This document shows positions 44,799 through 52,562 of a DNA stretch of 64,000 bases, piece by piece. The notes under the pieces are model-generated. The model saw only the letters and a program-made list of their open reading frames with translations, was not told the DNA's origin and ran no database searches. The position numbers and the translations under genes are program-made. The DNA lies in NCBI GenBank assembly GCA_024701455.1, contig JABXYP010000001.1, positions 2,050,001 to 2,114,000 on the forward strand, written 5' to 3'. Source of the stretch: Bacillus sp. A301a_S52. Lineage in GTDB: Bacteria > Bacillota > Bacilli > Bacillales > Salisediminibacteriaceae. Each line of letters starts with the position of its first letter. The first letter of the stretch is position 1.

Positions 44799-44909
44799 TT
44801 TATAACAGAAAAGCGTTCACAAACCTTCCTGCTCAAAATAGAGAGGAAAGGTAACTCTATATAGGCGGGAGATTACGGACGCTAATGTCTGATTAAAGGT
44901 TCGTTTTAT
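44799..44909 (+). repeat. Dispersed repeat copy R4 (111 bp, 3' hairpin missing)
   Basis: Begins TTTATAACAGAAAAGCGTTC, contains AAAATAGAGAGGAAAGGTAA, CTCTATATAGGCGGGAGATT and ACGGACGCTAATGTCTGATT, and ends AAAGGTTCGTTTTAT. Compared with R5 and R6 it lacks exactly the 3' hairpin module, as if removed between two CTGATT copies. It fills much of the 290-base gap between fhs and the phosphoesterase gene. Confidence 0.8.
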
Positions 44910-44944
44910 GTGACGTTACTAGATCACAACATAGGAGTGGCGTT

Positions 44945-45694
44945 ATGGCAGCTATTTATTTACTATTATTACCTTTTTTGATAATGATCCCACTCACTTA
45001 TTATATGGGGAAAGAAGCTAAAAAACTTGATATTACAAAAGAAACCATCTCACTACCTATCCCTATAACAACTAAAAAAATACTGTTTATATCTGATCTT
45101 CACAATCGAAAAATTGAAATGACGACATGGTGGGAAAATATACAAGTTGATTTTGTTATTATCGGAGGAGATCTTGCTGAAAGGCGAACCCCTGAGAAAT
45201 ATGTTAAACATAATCTTAGAATACTTACGTCGTTAGGCCAAACTTATTTTGTCAGAGGCAATCATGACTATCACTTTGGAATGGATCAGCTAACAGCTAT
45301 TTTAGAGGAGTTTAATGTCAAACAACTCAATAATGAAGTCATTGAAATAGATCGTAAGTGGTCTGTTATAGGAGTTGAAGATTACGGGACTGGGCATGCG
45401 CTTTTAGAGACACTTTATTCAACTACAAAGCCAGCTATTTTAATAAGTCATAACCCGGAAATTGCCATAGCACTTGAAGACGATAACCACTCTATATATG
45501 CTATGTTGTCAGGACATACCCACGGAGGTCAAATAAGGCTAAACTGGTTAGCTCTAGGTGAAAGAGGGGGCTGGACAAAGAAGAAGCAATTACCTGTTTT
45601 TATTAGTAATGGGTTTGGAACGAGACATGTCCCCTTGAGGTTAGGAGCGCCCCCACAAGTACATATCATAACAGTAGTTGGTCGAGCAAATTAA
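44945..45694 (+). CDS. ypbG: Metallophosphoesterase with N-terminal membrane anchor
   Basis: Calcineurin-like phosphoesterase, substrate unknown. The 249 residues start with an anchor (IYLLLLPFLIMIPLTYY). Metal motifs in order: ISDLHNRK (near residue 50), IIGGDLAE, VRGNHDYHFG, ISHNPE and SGHTHGGQIRL. AGGAGTGG precedes the ATG. Placed as ypbG in B. subtilis, upstream of the MecA paralogue. Catalytic site should face the cytosol or wall depending on anchor orientation, which I cannot decide. Confidence 0.88.
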   Translation: MAAIYLLLLPFLIMIPLTYYMGKEAKKLDITKETISLPIPITTKKILFISDLHNRKIEMTTWWENIQVDFVIIGGDLAERRTPEKYVKHNLRILTSLGQTYFVRGNHDYHFGMDQLTAILEEFNVKQLNNEVIEIDRKWSVIGVEDYGTGHALLETLYSTTKPAILISHNPEIAIALEDDNHSIYAMLSGHTHGGQIRLNWLALGERGGWTKKKQLPVFISNGFGTRHVPLRLGAPPQVHIITVVGRAN

Positions 45695-45714
45695 AAGTGA
45701 ACGGAAGTAGTGCA

Positions 45715-46674
45715 ATGGATTCTTACTTGATCTATCTACTATCAAAAGCCTACGAAGCGGAAGGTGAAAATGTGACACAGGCTCAAGGAAAATATAATAT
45801 TAAAGCTGCTGCAAACATGCTTAATGTTAAACCTGGCACATTGAGAGCATGGGAAAGGCGCTATAGCATTGTTAAGCCTCATCGGAATAAGGCTGGTCAT
45901 CGCTTGTATACAGATGAACAACTGACGATATTAACCTGGCTTATTAATAAGGTTAAGGCAGGGTTTACAATTGGACAGGCTGTGGATTTGTTTAGTAAAA
46001 AGAATGTAAAAAATCTACCTGACACAGATGCATTAAATGGAACGCAAATGCAGAAGATTAAACAGGATCTTCTTATAGCACTTTTAGCTTTTGACGAAAC
46101 AAAAGCGAATGAACTTATGGATCATGCATTCAATGTTTTCAGCATGGAGAAGGTGGTTATAACTATATTAGGGGACATGCTAATTGAATTAGAAGAAAAA
46201 TTGGAACAAAACGAGATTACAATGGCTCATAAATCTTATGCTACCTCTTACATGAGGACGAGAATAGGAATGGTTTTGCACCATTTACCGACAAACAGCC
46301 TATTACCGAAAGTGCTATGTGTCTGTGCTCCATATGAACAAAACGAGGTTTATTTATTGATATTTACGTTCTTTCTTCGTAGGAGGGGATATGAAACCAT
46401 TTATATAGGTGCTGGCATTCATACAGACAATGTTATTCAAGTAGTTGAGGAGATCACACCTAAAATGATCATTATGTGTTCCACGATGGTTGAACACCTT
46501 GTTTCAGCACTTAAGATTACTGATGAGCTGAATCATAACTTCTCTGATCTTCTTATAGGACTTATGGGGCCTGCTATAAGACAGTTATCAGAGGATGATT
46601 ACGATTCCTATAAACTATACTTAGTAGGTGAAACAGAAGAGCAGTGGATAACCTGGTTAAGACGTTATTTGTAA
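45715..46674 (+). CDS. MerR-type regulator with B12-binding-like C-terminal domain
   Basis: Transcription regulator of the CarH/LitR architecture. The 319 residues have an N-terminal MerR winged helix (YNIKAAANMLNVKPGTLRAW, about 27-50), a four-helix cap (about 115-195) and a Rossmann-like domain (LCVCAPYEQNEVYLLIFTFF, RRRGYETIYIGAGI). In CarH the cap W-EH motif and the ExH motif bind adenosylcobalamin. Here the matching places read HKSY and NEVY, so the His ligand is absent. It may have lost cobalamin binding. Start at the ATG 45715 (GGAAG upstream) or GTG 45697. 21 bases after the phosphoesterase gene. Confidence 0.85.
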   Translation: MDSYLIYLLSKAYEAEGENVTQAQGKYNIKAAANMLNVKPGTLRAWERRYSIVKPHRNKAGHRLYTDEQLTILTWLINKVKAGFTIGQAVDLFSKKNVKNLPDTDALNGTQMQKIKQDLLIALLAFDETKANELMDHAFNVFSMEKVVITILGDMLIELEEKLEQNEITMAHKSYATSYMRTRIGMVLHHLPTNSLLPKVLCVCAPYEQNEVYLLIFTFFLRRRGYETIYIGAGIHTDNVIQVVEEITPKMIIMCSTMVEHLVSALKITDELNHNFSDLLIGLMGPAIRQLSEDDYDSYKLYLVGETEEQWITWLRRYL

Positions 46675-46798
46675 TAGTAATGGAATTTAGGCATAATACC
46701 GAACCTTTTTAGTGATAAAATCATAATTTACATTAAACACTAAAGGTAAGTAAAGACACTTTTCTTTATATGCCGGAATAAAAGAGGGAGGAATATTC

Positions 46799-47383
46799 AT
46801 GCGCCTCGAACGACTGGCTTATGATAAAATGAAAATTTCTTTATCATATGAGGATCTTGAACAAAGGGGAATTTCCACTGATAAGGCTTGGTCTGACGTT
46901 CCTGTTATCGATGAGTTATTTCAAGAAATGATTACGGAAGCCAGTGAGGAATTAAATTTCGAGCCAGAGGGACCGGTTGTAGTCGAAGTATTTTCCATAC
47001 CGTCTCAAGGACTCGTCATTATTGTAACTAAGACAGAAGATGTCTTTGATGATGCAGACTTGCCATTTATGCAATGGGAAGCAATTGAAACTAAAGCCCA
47101 TGATACAAAACTATTTAAATTTAATGAATTTGAAGATGTGATTCAATTATGTAAAGCATTGTATATACAAAATATTCAAGGCGGAAAATTATTTCATTAT
47201 CGTCACACCTACTACTTAACTTTTGGTGATAAAGAACTTCCTGCGGTGAGAGAAAAAACCATTTATGCTATCTGTTGTGAGTTTGGAGAACCTTCCAATT
47301 TATCAGTTCATAAATTAAACGATTACGGTAAAATCATTGTACCATCCCAAGCCATTAAACATATAACTAGCTATTTTTCATAA
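46799..47383 (+). CDS. mecB: MecA-family ClpC adaptor protein
   Basis: Adaptor that delivers targets to ClpCP. The 194 residues have the MecA layout: N-terminal target-binding domain (MRLERLAYDKMKISLSYEDL), acidic linker with FDDADLPFMQWEAIE, and the C-terminal ClpC-binding domain ending in LSVHKLNDYGKIIVPSQAI. Its location after ypbG points to the YpbH/MecB paralogue rather than MecA. GAGGGAGGAA precedes the ATG. Terminator follows directly. Confidence 0.88.
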   Translation: MRLERLAYDKMKISLSYEDLEQRGISTDKAWSDVPVIDELFQEMITEASEELNFEPEGPVVVEVFSIPSQGLVIIVTKTEDVFDDADLPFMQWEAIETKAHDTKLFKFNEFEDVIQLCKALYIQNIQGGKLFHYRHTYYLTFGDKELPAVREKTIYAICCEFGEPSNLSVHKLNDYGKIIVPSQAIKHITSYFS

Positions 47384-47415
47384 GAAGCCTAGGGATAAAA
47401 GGCTTCTTAATTTTT
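47382..47415 (+). terminator. Intrinsic terminator after mecB
   Basis: AAGAAGCCT (47382-47390) pairs exactly with AGGCTTCTT (47400-47408), then AATTTTT. The stem begins inside the stop codon of mecB. Bases 47416-47547 contain no supported gene. Confidence 0.85.
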
Positions 47416-47547
47416 GGGCTGTATATGAGTAAGTGACCTTTGTGAGAGTGATATGTATAGACGGAGAGGCATAAATAATAACGCCACGCACTTAGACGGG
47501 TAATTTTAATAAATTTTATCAACAGACGTCGTTAATAAAAAACTTCA

Positions 47548-47695
47548 TTTATCACAGATAAGCGTTCGTAAACCTCCCACGTCAAATAGTGAGGAGAGGT
47601 AACTATATTTAGATGGGAGATAACGAACGCTAATGTCCTGATTGACTCACCTACCAATCTGTGGGGCCCACTGACTGATTGAAGGTTCGTTTTAT
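47548..47695 (+). repeat. Dispersed repeat copy R5 (full length, 148 bp)
   Basis: Best-preserved copy of the outer stem. Begins TTTATCACAGATAAGCGTTC, contains AATAGTGAGGAGAGGTAACT, GGGAGATAACGAACGCTAAT, GTCCTGATTGACTCACC and CTGACTGATTGAAGGTTCG, ends TTTTAT. The left arm GCGTTCGT pairs with ACGAACGC. Both differ from the GCGTCCGT/ACGGACGC consensus in a compensating way. It lies in the 431-base gap between mecB and ypdA; 47696-47814 otherwise holds only the ypdA leader. Confidence 0.85.
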
Positions 47696-47814
47696 AAGAA
47701 AGTGAACAGGCTGCTTGGCTGGATTTAATAGGACATCTGATTTAGAATAAGATTAGGTTACAGAGTCCCTTTCTACTTAATGGGGACGTTTTTGATTGAA
47801 TGAGGTGATGTAAG

Positions 47815-48792
47815 ATGCTAAAGGAAGATATTTTGATTGTAGGAGCAGGCCCATGCGGTTTATCAGCAGCCATTGAATTACAAAAGATAGGCTATAATCC
47901 TCTTATTATCGAAAGAGGAAATATTGTCCATTCCCTCTTTAAATATCCTACTCATCAACAGTTTTTTAGTTCGAGCGATAAATTAGCTATCGGTGAAATT
48001 CCTTTTTACAGTACAGAAAGAAAACCAAAAAGGAACGAGGCGTTAGTTTATTATCGTGAGGTCGTTAAAGAGAAAAATTTACGGATAAAAGCATTTGAAG
48101 AAGTACTTGCAGTGACAATGGAAAAATCAGGTAAATTTATCGTGCAAACAAAACGGAAAACTGGGGAAAAGCTAACATACTTAGCTAAACATATCGTTAT
48201 AGCCACTGGCTATTATGATTCTCCTAACTTTATGAACATTCCTGGGGAAGATTTACCACATGTTTATCACTACTTCCATGAAGCTCATACGTTTTTTAAC
48301 CAAAAGGTCGTGGTAATCGGCGGAAAAAATTCTGCAGTTGATGCAGCATTGGAGTTGGAAAAAGCAGGAGCTGAAGTGACGGTCGTTTACCGAGGGAAGG
48401 ACTATTCACAAAGTATTAAGCCATGGATTCTTCCAGAATTCGATGGGCTTGTAAAAAAGAATGTGATAAAGATGCATTTTAATACTCTTGTGTGTGAGAT
48501 ATTACCGAATAAGGTGCTCGTTGAGAAAGACGAGAAAACAGAGTATCTAGCCGCCGATTTTGTGTTTGCTATGACAGGTTACCATTCCGATCATTCCTTT
48601 ATTGAAGGAATGGGTGTTAAACTAGATAAGGGTTCTGGAAGACCGACATTTGATATGCAAACGATGGAAACGAATGTTGAAAATATTTACATTGCTGGAG
48701 TCATTGCGGCGGGGAATAATGCTAATGAAATTTTTATCGAAAATGGGCGTGAGCACGGGAAATTAATTGCTCACAGTATCGCATCGAAATAA
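47815..48792 (+). CDS. ypdA: Bacillithiol disulfide reductase YpdA (Bdr)
   Basis: FAD/NADPH oxidoreductase that reduces oxidised bacillithiol in Firmicutes. The 325 residues begin with the FAD dinucleotide fold DILIVGAGPCGLSAAIELQK, with the conserved Cys in GPCG near residue 14. YPTHQQFFSSSDKLAIGEIP is typical of YpdA. A second nucleotide site is VVVIGGKNSAVDAALELEKA (near residue 165). The C terminus has IYIAGVIAAGNNANEIFIENGRE. AGGTGATG precedes the ATG. B. subtilis has ypdA in the same region, upstream of prsW. Confidence 0.93.
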   Translation: MLKEDILIVGAGPCGLSAAIELQKIGYNPLIIERGNIVHSLFKYPTHQQFFSSSDKLAIGEIPFYSTERKPKRNEALVYYREVVKEKNLRIKAFEEVLAVTMEKSGKFIVQTKRKTGEKLTYLAKHIVIATGYYDSPNFMNIPGEDLPHVYHYFHEAHTFFNQKVVVIGGKNSAVDAALELEKAGAEVTVVYRGKDYSQSIKPWILPEFDGLVKKNVIKMHFNTLVCEILPNKVLVEKDEKTEYLAADFVFAMTGYHSDHSFIEGMGVKLDKGSGRPTFDMQTMETNVENIYIAGVIAAGNNANEIFIENGREHGKLIAHSIASK

Positions 48793-48827
48793 TACGTGTC
48801 GGATAAAATAGTAAAACTTATATTCAT

Positions 48828-48868
48828 GAGAGCTTCTTCACCTACATGGTGAGAAGCTCTCTCGCCTT
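48828..48868 (+). terminator. Intrinsic terminator between ypdA and ansA
   Basis: GAGAGCTTCTTCACC (48828-48842) pairs with GGTGAGAAGCTCTC (48848-48861), followed by TCGCCTTTT. The long stem could act for both convergent genes. Confidence 0.8.
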
Positions 48869-48902
48869 TTATTAAAGAATGATTTTTTCTATAAGTTCTA
48901 GG

Positions 48903-49871
48903 TTACCGTTGAAAAATTTCTTGTAACTTCAGAAGGTCTGATGTTTCTTCAAGGGCTGCCATTAACTTAATACGAGCTTTTTGGCCGTTTAATCCATTAG
49001 TAAAGATAACGCCAATATTTTTAAGCTGTCTCCCCCCCCCATCATAACTATAAGTATCTTGAACAATACCATTAAAACACCTTGAAACGAGTACAACAGG
49101 AATTCCTTTCGTTACTAACTTCTCAATCGGTGCTAACGTTTCAGGTGGCATATTTCCTTGTCCTAACGCCTCTAGAACAAGCCCATCCAGGTTAATGTGG
49201 CAGACTGCTTCCAGTATCTCTTTTTCCATTCCTGCGACGGCTTTAATAAGCAAGACTTTTTTTGTTAAAAAAGTTAAGTGAAATTTTTCCCGTATAATCG
49301 GTGCATGGTGGAAATGAATATCACGTTTAGTGACGATGCCGATTGGCCCATACTGAGGGCTTTGGAAGGTTGCAATATTACTCGTGTGTGTTTTAGTCGC
49401 ATTCTTAGCAGTGTGAATCTCATCGTTTAAGACGACTAATACACCTTTATTATTAGCAGTCTCACTCATAGCAGTTCTCACAGCGGATAGCAAATTAGGA
49501 GGCCCATCAGAACCAAGTTCATTACTAGAACGCATTGCGCCCGTTACAACAACTGGACACTTGCTTTTTAACACGAGATCAAGTAAATAAGCAGTTTCCT
49601 CAAGAGTATCCGTTCCATGTGTGACAACGACACCACTATAATGATGATTGGCTACTTCTTCATCGATAAAATGTGCTAAGGACATCATTAAATCGATAGT
49701 CATATGAGGGGAAGGCACATTAAGGAAATCTTCACTTTTAATTTCTACACCTTGTAAGCTGTCAATTGGAAGAGCTAAAGGGTTGGCACTCGTCGGTTTT
49801 ACTTCCCCAGTATTTTTATCTTCACTCATGGCTATCGTACCACCCGTATGTACAATTAATATTTTTTTCAT
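48903..49871 (-). CDS. ansA: L-asparaginase, type I
   Basis: Cytosolic asparaginase producing aspartate and ammonia. The 322 residues carry the first active-site motif VHTGGTIAMSED (Thr near residue 12) and the second VVTHGTDTLEETAYLLD (Thr-Asp near 90), plus GSDGPPNLLSAVR. GGAGAAAG precedes the ATG. Codons for YDGGGRQLK contain nine consecutive G on the coding strand (C9 at 49032-49040 on +), a slippage-prone tract inside the gene. No regulator gene lies beside it, unlike ansAB of B. subtilis. Confidence 0.93.
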   Translation of the reverse strand: MKKILIVHTGGTIAMSEDKNTGEVKPTSANPLALPIDSLQGVEIKSEDFLNVPSPHMTIDLMMSLAHFIDEEVANHHYSGVVVTHGTDTLEETAYLLDLVLKSKCPVVVTGAMRSSNELGSDGPPNLLSAVRTAMSETANNKGVLVVLNDEIHTAKNATKTHTSNIATFQSPQYGPIGIVTKRDIHFHHAPIIREKFHLTFLTKKVLLIKAVAGMEKEILEAVCHINLDGLVLEALGQGNMPPETLAPIEKLVTKGIPVVLVSRCFNGIVQDTYSYDGGGRQLKNIGVIFTNGLNGQKARIKLMAALEETSDLLKLQEIFQR

Positions 49872-49985
49872 ATTCTTTCTCCTTTTTTTCTGTCGTATAT
49901 TGAAAATTGTTCAACTGTTTTCTAATATAGTACATATCACCAACTAATGCTAATGGTGTGAGTTCACCGAAAGGACACCTACCCG

Positions 49986-50657
49986 ATGATTTCTATTATA
50001 ACAGTGGCTATTACCCCCGCTGTAGCCCTTTTGACATTTTTTTATTTAAAAGATGAATTTGAACAAGAGCCGATCATAATGGTAGTTAGAAGCTTTATAT
50101 TTGGCGCTCTACTTGTTTTTCCTGTGATGTTCATTCAATTTGCGATTCAGCATGAAACAGACATCGTCTCACCTTTCGTACTTAGTTTTTTTCAATCATC
50201 ATTTATTGAAGAATTTTTAAAGTGGTTTATCGTTCTGATAACTATATTCTATCATGTTCATTTTAATCAGCGTTACGATGGTATTGTGTATGCGACTGCA
50301 GTTGCGCTTGGGTTCGCATCCGTTGAAAATGTGTTGTACTTGCTTGCTAATGGTGTCGATATGGCTTTTTTTAGAGCTATTTTTCCTGTAACAAGTCATG
50401 CTCTTTTTGGAGTCGTTATGGGTTTCTATTTCGGGAAGGCGAAATTTAACAAAAATAAAAGGTATCGTTATTTATTTCTTGCTTTCTTTTTTCCATACTT
50501 ATTACACAGTTTATATAATTTAATACTCGTGCTTCTCAATGCATGGATGTATGTATTAGTTCCTTTTATGATAGGCTTGTGGATAGTCGCATTAAGACAT
50601 ATTAAAAAAGCAAATCGATTACAAGCACTTCATCATGTAAAACGGGAAATAAGTTAG
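49986..50657 (+). CDS. prsW: Intramembrane glutamic protease PrsW
   Basis: Site-1-type membrane protease that in B. subtilis cleaves anti-sigma factor RsiW after envelope stress. The 223 residues have about eight membrane helices. Conserved motifs are in order: KDEFEQEPI, SSFIEEFLKWFIV (Glu-Glu), ALGFASVENVLYL and PVTSHALFGVVMGFYFG, with YLLHSLYNLI near the end. Starts with ATG at 49986. Repeat copy R6 begins at its stop codon. Same position as B. subtilis prsW (ypdC) before sleB. Confidence 0.93.
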   Translation: MISIITVAITPAVALLTFFYLKDEFEQEPIIMVVRSFIFGALLVFPVMFIQFAIQHETDIVSPFVLSFFQSSFIEEFLKWFIVLITIFYHVHFNQRYDGIVYATAVALGFASVENVLYLLANGVDMAFFRAIFPVTSHALFGVVMGFYFGKAKFNKNKRYRYLFLAFFFPYLLHSLYNLILVLLNAWMYVLVPFMIGLWIVALRHIKKANRLQALHHVKREIS

Positions 50658-50659
50658 TT

Positions 50660-50804
50660 TCATCCGTAAACCTCTCTGCTTAAAATAGAGAGGAGAGGTA
50701 ATTCTATTTACTTGGGAGATATCGGACGCTAATGTCCTGATTCACGCAACGACCAATCAGTGGGAGAAGAACAAAACCTCTCACTGATTGAATGTTCGTT
50801 TTAT
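50660..50804 (+). repeat. Dispersed repeat copy R6 (long form, 5' end eroded)
   Basis: Starts just after the prsW stop; the TTTATCACAGATAAGCG 5' end is missing or decayed to GTTTC. ATCCGTAAACCTCTCTGCTT, AAAATAGAGAGGAGAGGTAA and GATATCGGACGCTAATGTCC are retained. It has the best 3' hairpin: AATCAGTGGGAG pairs with CTCTCACTGATT over 12 positions with one wobble. Ends GAATGTTCGTTTTAT. Confidence 0.82.
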
Positions 50805-50889
50805 AGTGAAATGTTGAATATGAATACAGATTCGTTGTATAGTAAACTGCAACAGGTTTGAATATTTTGGTCGATAAGGAGTGGTCTAT

Positions 50890-51057
50890 TTGCCTGAAAT
50901 AAATCATCGGTATAAGATTGTCATCCGTTGTGAACAGTGTGGAGAAAAATACATTCTCCGCGGACGCCCAAATGAGATGGGGGGATTTGACACTGGCTTT
51001 AAACGTTGTGTTTGCGGTAATGAGTCCCAATTTGATATGGACGTTGCACCAGAATAA
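50890..51057 (+). CDS. 55-residue zinc-ribbon-like protein
   Basis: Not recognised by name. TTG at 50890 with AAGGAGTGG about 6 bases upstream. The sequence MPEINHRYKIVIRCEQCGEK is followed by GRPNEMGGFDTGFKRCVCG and an acidic end. C14-x2-C17 and C40-x-C42 could bind one zinc. It sits between prsW and sleB on the same strand. The cysteine pairs and good ribosome-binding site are the coding evidence. Confidence 0.62.
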   Translation: MPEINHRYKIVIRCEQCGEKYILRGRPNEMGGFDTGFKRCVCGNESQFDMDVAPE

Positions 51058-51111
51058 GGACGTCCTATCTCTAATTATTGAAAGTAATAAGCGAAAATTA
51101 AGCATTATCTG

Positions 51112-51150
51112 AGCTGCACCTGAACGTAGGAGGGTGCAGCTTTGTGTTTA
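51112..51150 (+). terminator. Probable terminator after the zinc-ribbon gene
   Basis: AGCTGCACC (51112-51120) pairs exactly with GGTGCAGCT (51133-51141); the following TTGTGTTT is only moderately T-rich. The rest of the 332-base gap to sleB (51151-51389) shows no convincing gene. Confidence 0.6.
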
Positions 51151-51389
51151 TTAAGATTAAAGACAATTCATTACTGGGATAAATCTATTATGAAAATTAA
51201 GATAGAAATAAAAGTCCTGACTGATGATATTAACGAATTGGACGAGCATTTAACTCCCTTTTTAAAAATGAGATTTGAGACCTCTTAACTCTAGCGGATT
51301 GTTTTTATGGAATAAATATAACGCTTTGGATAAAACTAAGCTTATTCACATGTCTCTCAATCAGACAGCCAGACTAAAGGAGGATCTCT

Positions 51390-52544
51390 ATGAAACAAAA
51401 CCATACTAAGCTTTCGGTTATAAAGCTGATATTATTGACGCTTTTTTGCATGATGAGTCTTACCACTCCTCAAAGTGCCGAAGCATTTTCAGGTCAAGTT
51501 GTGCAACGTGGGGCAACTGGAGATGATGTCGTCGAGCTTCAAGCGAGAATGCAGTATAACGGGTATTACAACGGGACAATTGATGGTGTGTTTGGATGGC
51601 AGACATATTGGTCTGTTAAAGAGTTTCAAAAGCAGTTTGGACTGGAAGTAGTAGATGGTGTAGTAGGAGAGAAAACAAAAGCAATGCTCGAACGGGCAAC
51701 AAAATTTGATAAAGAATTTGTTCATCAAAATCTTAGAGAAGGAAGAAAATTTACGTATTATGGGGGTGTTGATAAAAATATTCAACGTGGGCCTAAAGGC
51801 AGCAAGGGTCAACCAAAAAAACAGCCAAAAGAAGATGGTGTAGCAAAGCAAGAAGAACAAAAACAACCGAAAGAAGAAGCGCCAGCACCTAAAGAGGAGC
51901 CGCCCCCAGCAGAAGGAAGACGAGCGGAAGAGGAGCCGGAAGCACCAGCAGAAGAAACTCCTCCTCAGGAACAGGAGCCTGCTGAACAGCCAACACCAGA
52001 AGCTGCTGAGCCGCTAGAAGTGGAAGAGGACCCAGAAGAAGCCCCTGAACCACCAGAAGTAGAAGAGGACCCAGAAGAAACCCCTGAGGAGGATCCAGAA
52101 GAAGAGATCGTGACTCCTGATGAAGAAGAACCAGAAGCGCAAGATGATGACATGAATATTGAGAAAGCTATGAATGTTCCGGAAGGGTTTTCGGATAATG
52201 ATATTCAACTGATGGCTCAAGCTGTATATGGCGAAGCCCGAGGAGAACCGTATGAAGGACAAGTTGCCGTTGCAGCAGTTATATTAAATCGTATTGAAAG
52301 TCCAATCTTTCCTAATACTGTATCCGATGTCATATTTGAACCACTGGCTTTCACAGCCGTAGCAGATGGACAAATATGGATGGATCCTGATGATCGGGCA
52401 AGGAAGGCTGTGCTGGATGCTATTAACGGGCAAGATCCATCAGGTAATGCGATCTATTATTTTAACCCACAAACAGCAACGAATAAATGGATTTGGTCTC
52501 GACCACAAATTAAACAAATCGGTAAACACATTTTCTGTGAATAA
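51390..52544 (+). CDS. sleB: Spore cortex-lytic enzyme SleB with expanded acidic linker
   Basis: Lytic transglycosylase that degrades cortex at muramic-delta-lactam during germination. Signal peptide to about residue 32 (TTPQSAEAFSG). A peptidoglycan-binding domain covers 38-102 (GDDVVELQARMQYNGYYNGT). The catalytic Hydrolase_2 domain is about 267-384, with the catalytic Glu in VYGEARGEPYEG (E282) and YYFNPQTATNKWIWSR. Between them is a linker of about 125 residues (131-255), Lys-rich at first and then Glu/Pro-rich. It includes a 13-residue repeat EVEEDPEEAPEPP / EVEEDPEETPEED. B. subtilis SleB is 305 residues; this one is 384. AAAGGAGG precedes the ATG. Confidence 0.94.
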   Translation: MKQNHTKLSVIKLILLTLFCMMSLTTPQSAEAFSGQVVQRGATGDDVVELQARMQYNGYYNGTIDGVFGWQTYWSVKEFQKQFGLEVVDGVVGEKTKAMLERATKFDKEFVHQNLREGRKFTYYGGVDKNIQRGPKGSKGQPKKQPKEDGVAKQEEQKQPKEEAPAPKEEPPPAEGRRAEEEPEAPAEETPPQEQEPAEQPTPEAAEPLEVEEDPEEAPEPPEVEEDPEETPEEDPEEEIVTPDEEEPEAQDDDMNIEKAMNVPEGFSDNDIQLMAQAVYGEARGEPYEGQVAVAAVILNRIESPIFPNTVSDVIFEPLAFTAVADGQIWMDPDDRARKAVLDAINGQDPSGNAIYYFNPQTATNKWIWSRPQIKQIGKHIFCE

Positions 52545-52562
52545 TTTTTGGAGGTGAAGCTG

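Noticed and set aside
44700..44960. R4 region considered as a riboswitch for the phosphoesterase gene
   Set aside because: The same sequence occurs before or after five other unrelated genes, so a gene-specific regulatory role is unlikely.
51191..51289. 32-codon frame MKIKIEIKVLTDD... in the gap before sleB
   Set aside because: Weak ribosome-binding site (GGGAT only), very short, no motif; not enough to call a gene.
51965..52153. Minus-strand serine-rich frame opposite sleB
   Set aside because: Mirror image of the Glu/Pro linker codons (GAA and GAG read as TTC/CTC or TCC in another frame); low-complexity artefact.
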